A stretch of DNA of 64,000 bases from Terracoccus luteus. Its GTDB lineage: Bacteria; Actinomycetota; Actinomycetes; Actinomycetales; Dermatophilaceae. Below are positions 63,777 through 64,000 of the stretch, piece after piece. Under the pieces are notes generated by a model, which was given only the letters and a program-made list of their open reading frames with translations, did no database searches and had not been told where the DNA came from. Numbering within the stretch: the stretch's first letter is position 1; each line of letters begins with the position of its first letter. The stretch spans positions 310,001-374,000 of the forward strand of contig NZ_RBXT01000001.1 of assembly GCF_003635045.1 (NCBI RefSeq), given 5' to 3'. A program made the translations under genes and the position numbers.

Positions 63777-64000
<224 letters not shown>

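Overview
The window reads as chromosomal DNA of a high-GC Gram-positive actinobacterium. Third codon positions are almost always G or C, GTG starts are common, start/stop overlaps (ATGA, GTGA) are frequent, and the order tRNA-Thr, tRNA-Met, rpmG, hadA-hadB, then tRNA-Trp, secE, nusG, rplK, rplA, rplJ, rplL, rpoB, rpoC is the classic actinobacterial one (also seen in Mycobacterium). The absence of mycolate genes here and the general look of the proteins suggest Micrococcales, perhaps an Intrasporangiaceae-like genus; that placement is inference.

The left half (1-34 kb) is metabolic. It starts with the 3' end of recQ and an aldo/keto reductase. Next come a three-gene sugar importer without its own ATPase (1980-5177), a 2-hydroxyacid dehydrogenase, and a TetR regulator followed by the phenylacetyl-CoA epoxidase operon paaABCDE on the minus strand (7034-11177). 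Two tandem paralogous small membrane proteins and galM precede a single-direction L-arabinose operon (13651-23930): lipoprotein, double ATPase, two permeases, LacI-type regulator, araB, araD, araA, with two inverted copies of a LacI-type operator in front. A second YidC-type insertase, an alditol oxidase, and the fused B12 enzyme IcmF with a divergent MarR regulator and a BtuF-like protein follow. At 31.5-33.1 kb a JmjC/cupin-4 oxygenase gene lies directly behind a gene for a strongly repetitive Gly/Ala/Asp/His protein.

The right half (36-64 kb) is the information-processing backbone (three tRNAs, rpmG, secE, nusG, rplKA, rplJL, rpoBC), interrupted by small cargo: dehydratases and murB, adenosine deaminase, an aspartate aminotransferase with a DUF5709 gene, a VOC/MarR divergent pair, gamma-glutamyltransferase, a DUF3152 metalloprotease-like protein, a DMT exporter with divergent LysR, a glycolate/lactate-type FAD oxidase, and a two-gene agmatine-to-putrescine operon. 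No phage, insertion sequence, CRISPR array or rRNA gene was seen.

The most unusual signals are at DNA level. (1) The octamer GGATGCCG/CGGCATCC occurs close to 70 times by eye, far above base-composition expectation. It occurs on both strands, often as intergenic inverted pairs, and inside genes often at the price of the scarce codons GAT or GCA. This resembles the architecture of DNA-uptake sequences, which to my knowledge are not described in actinobacteria. (2) Three intergenic hairpins share an outer GGTGGAGGTG/CACCTCCACC stem around exactly 26 nt whose inner stems differ but still pair. (3) A second palindromic repeat family is centred on GTCGAGAGGCCACGTCCCGAC. (4) The JmjC oxygenase plus repeat-protein pair could be a modification enzyme with its substrate. 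(5) About a dozen genes appear leaderless, with a -10 hexamer 6-7 nt before the start codon.
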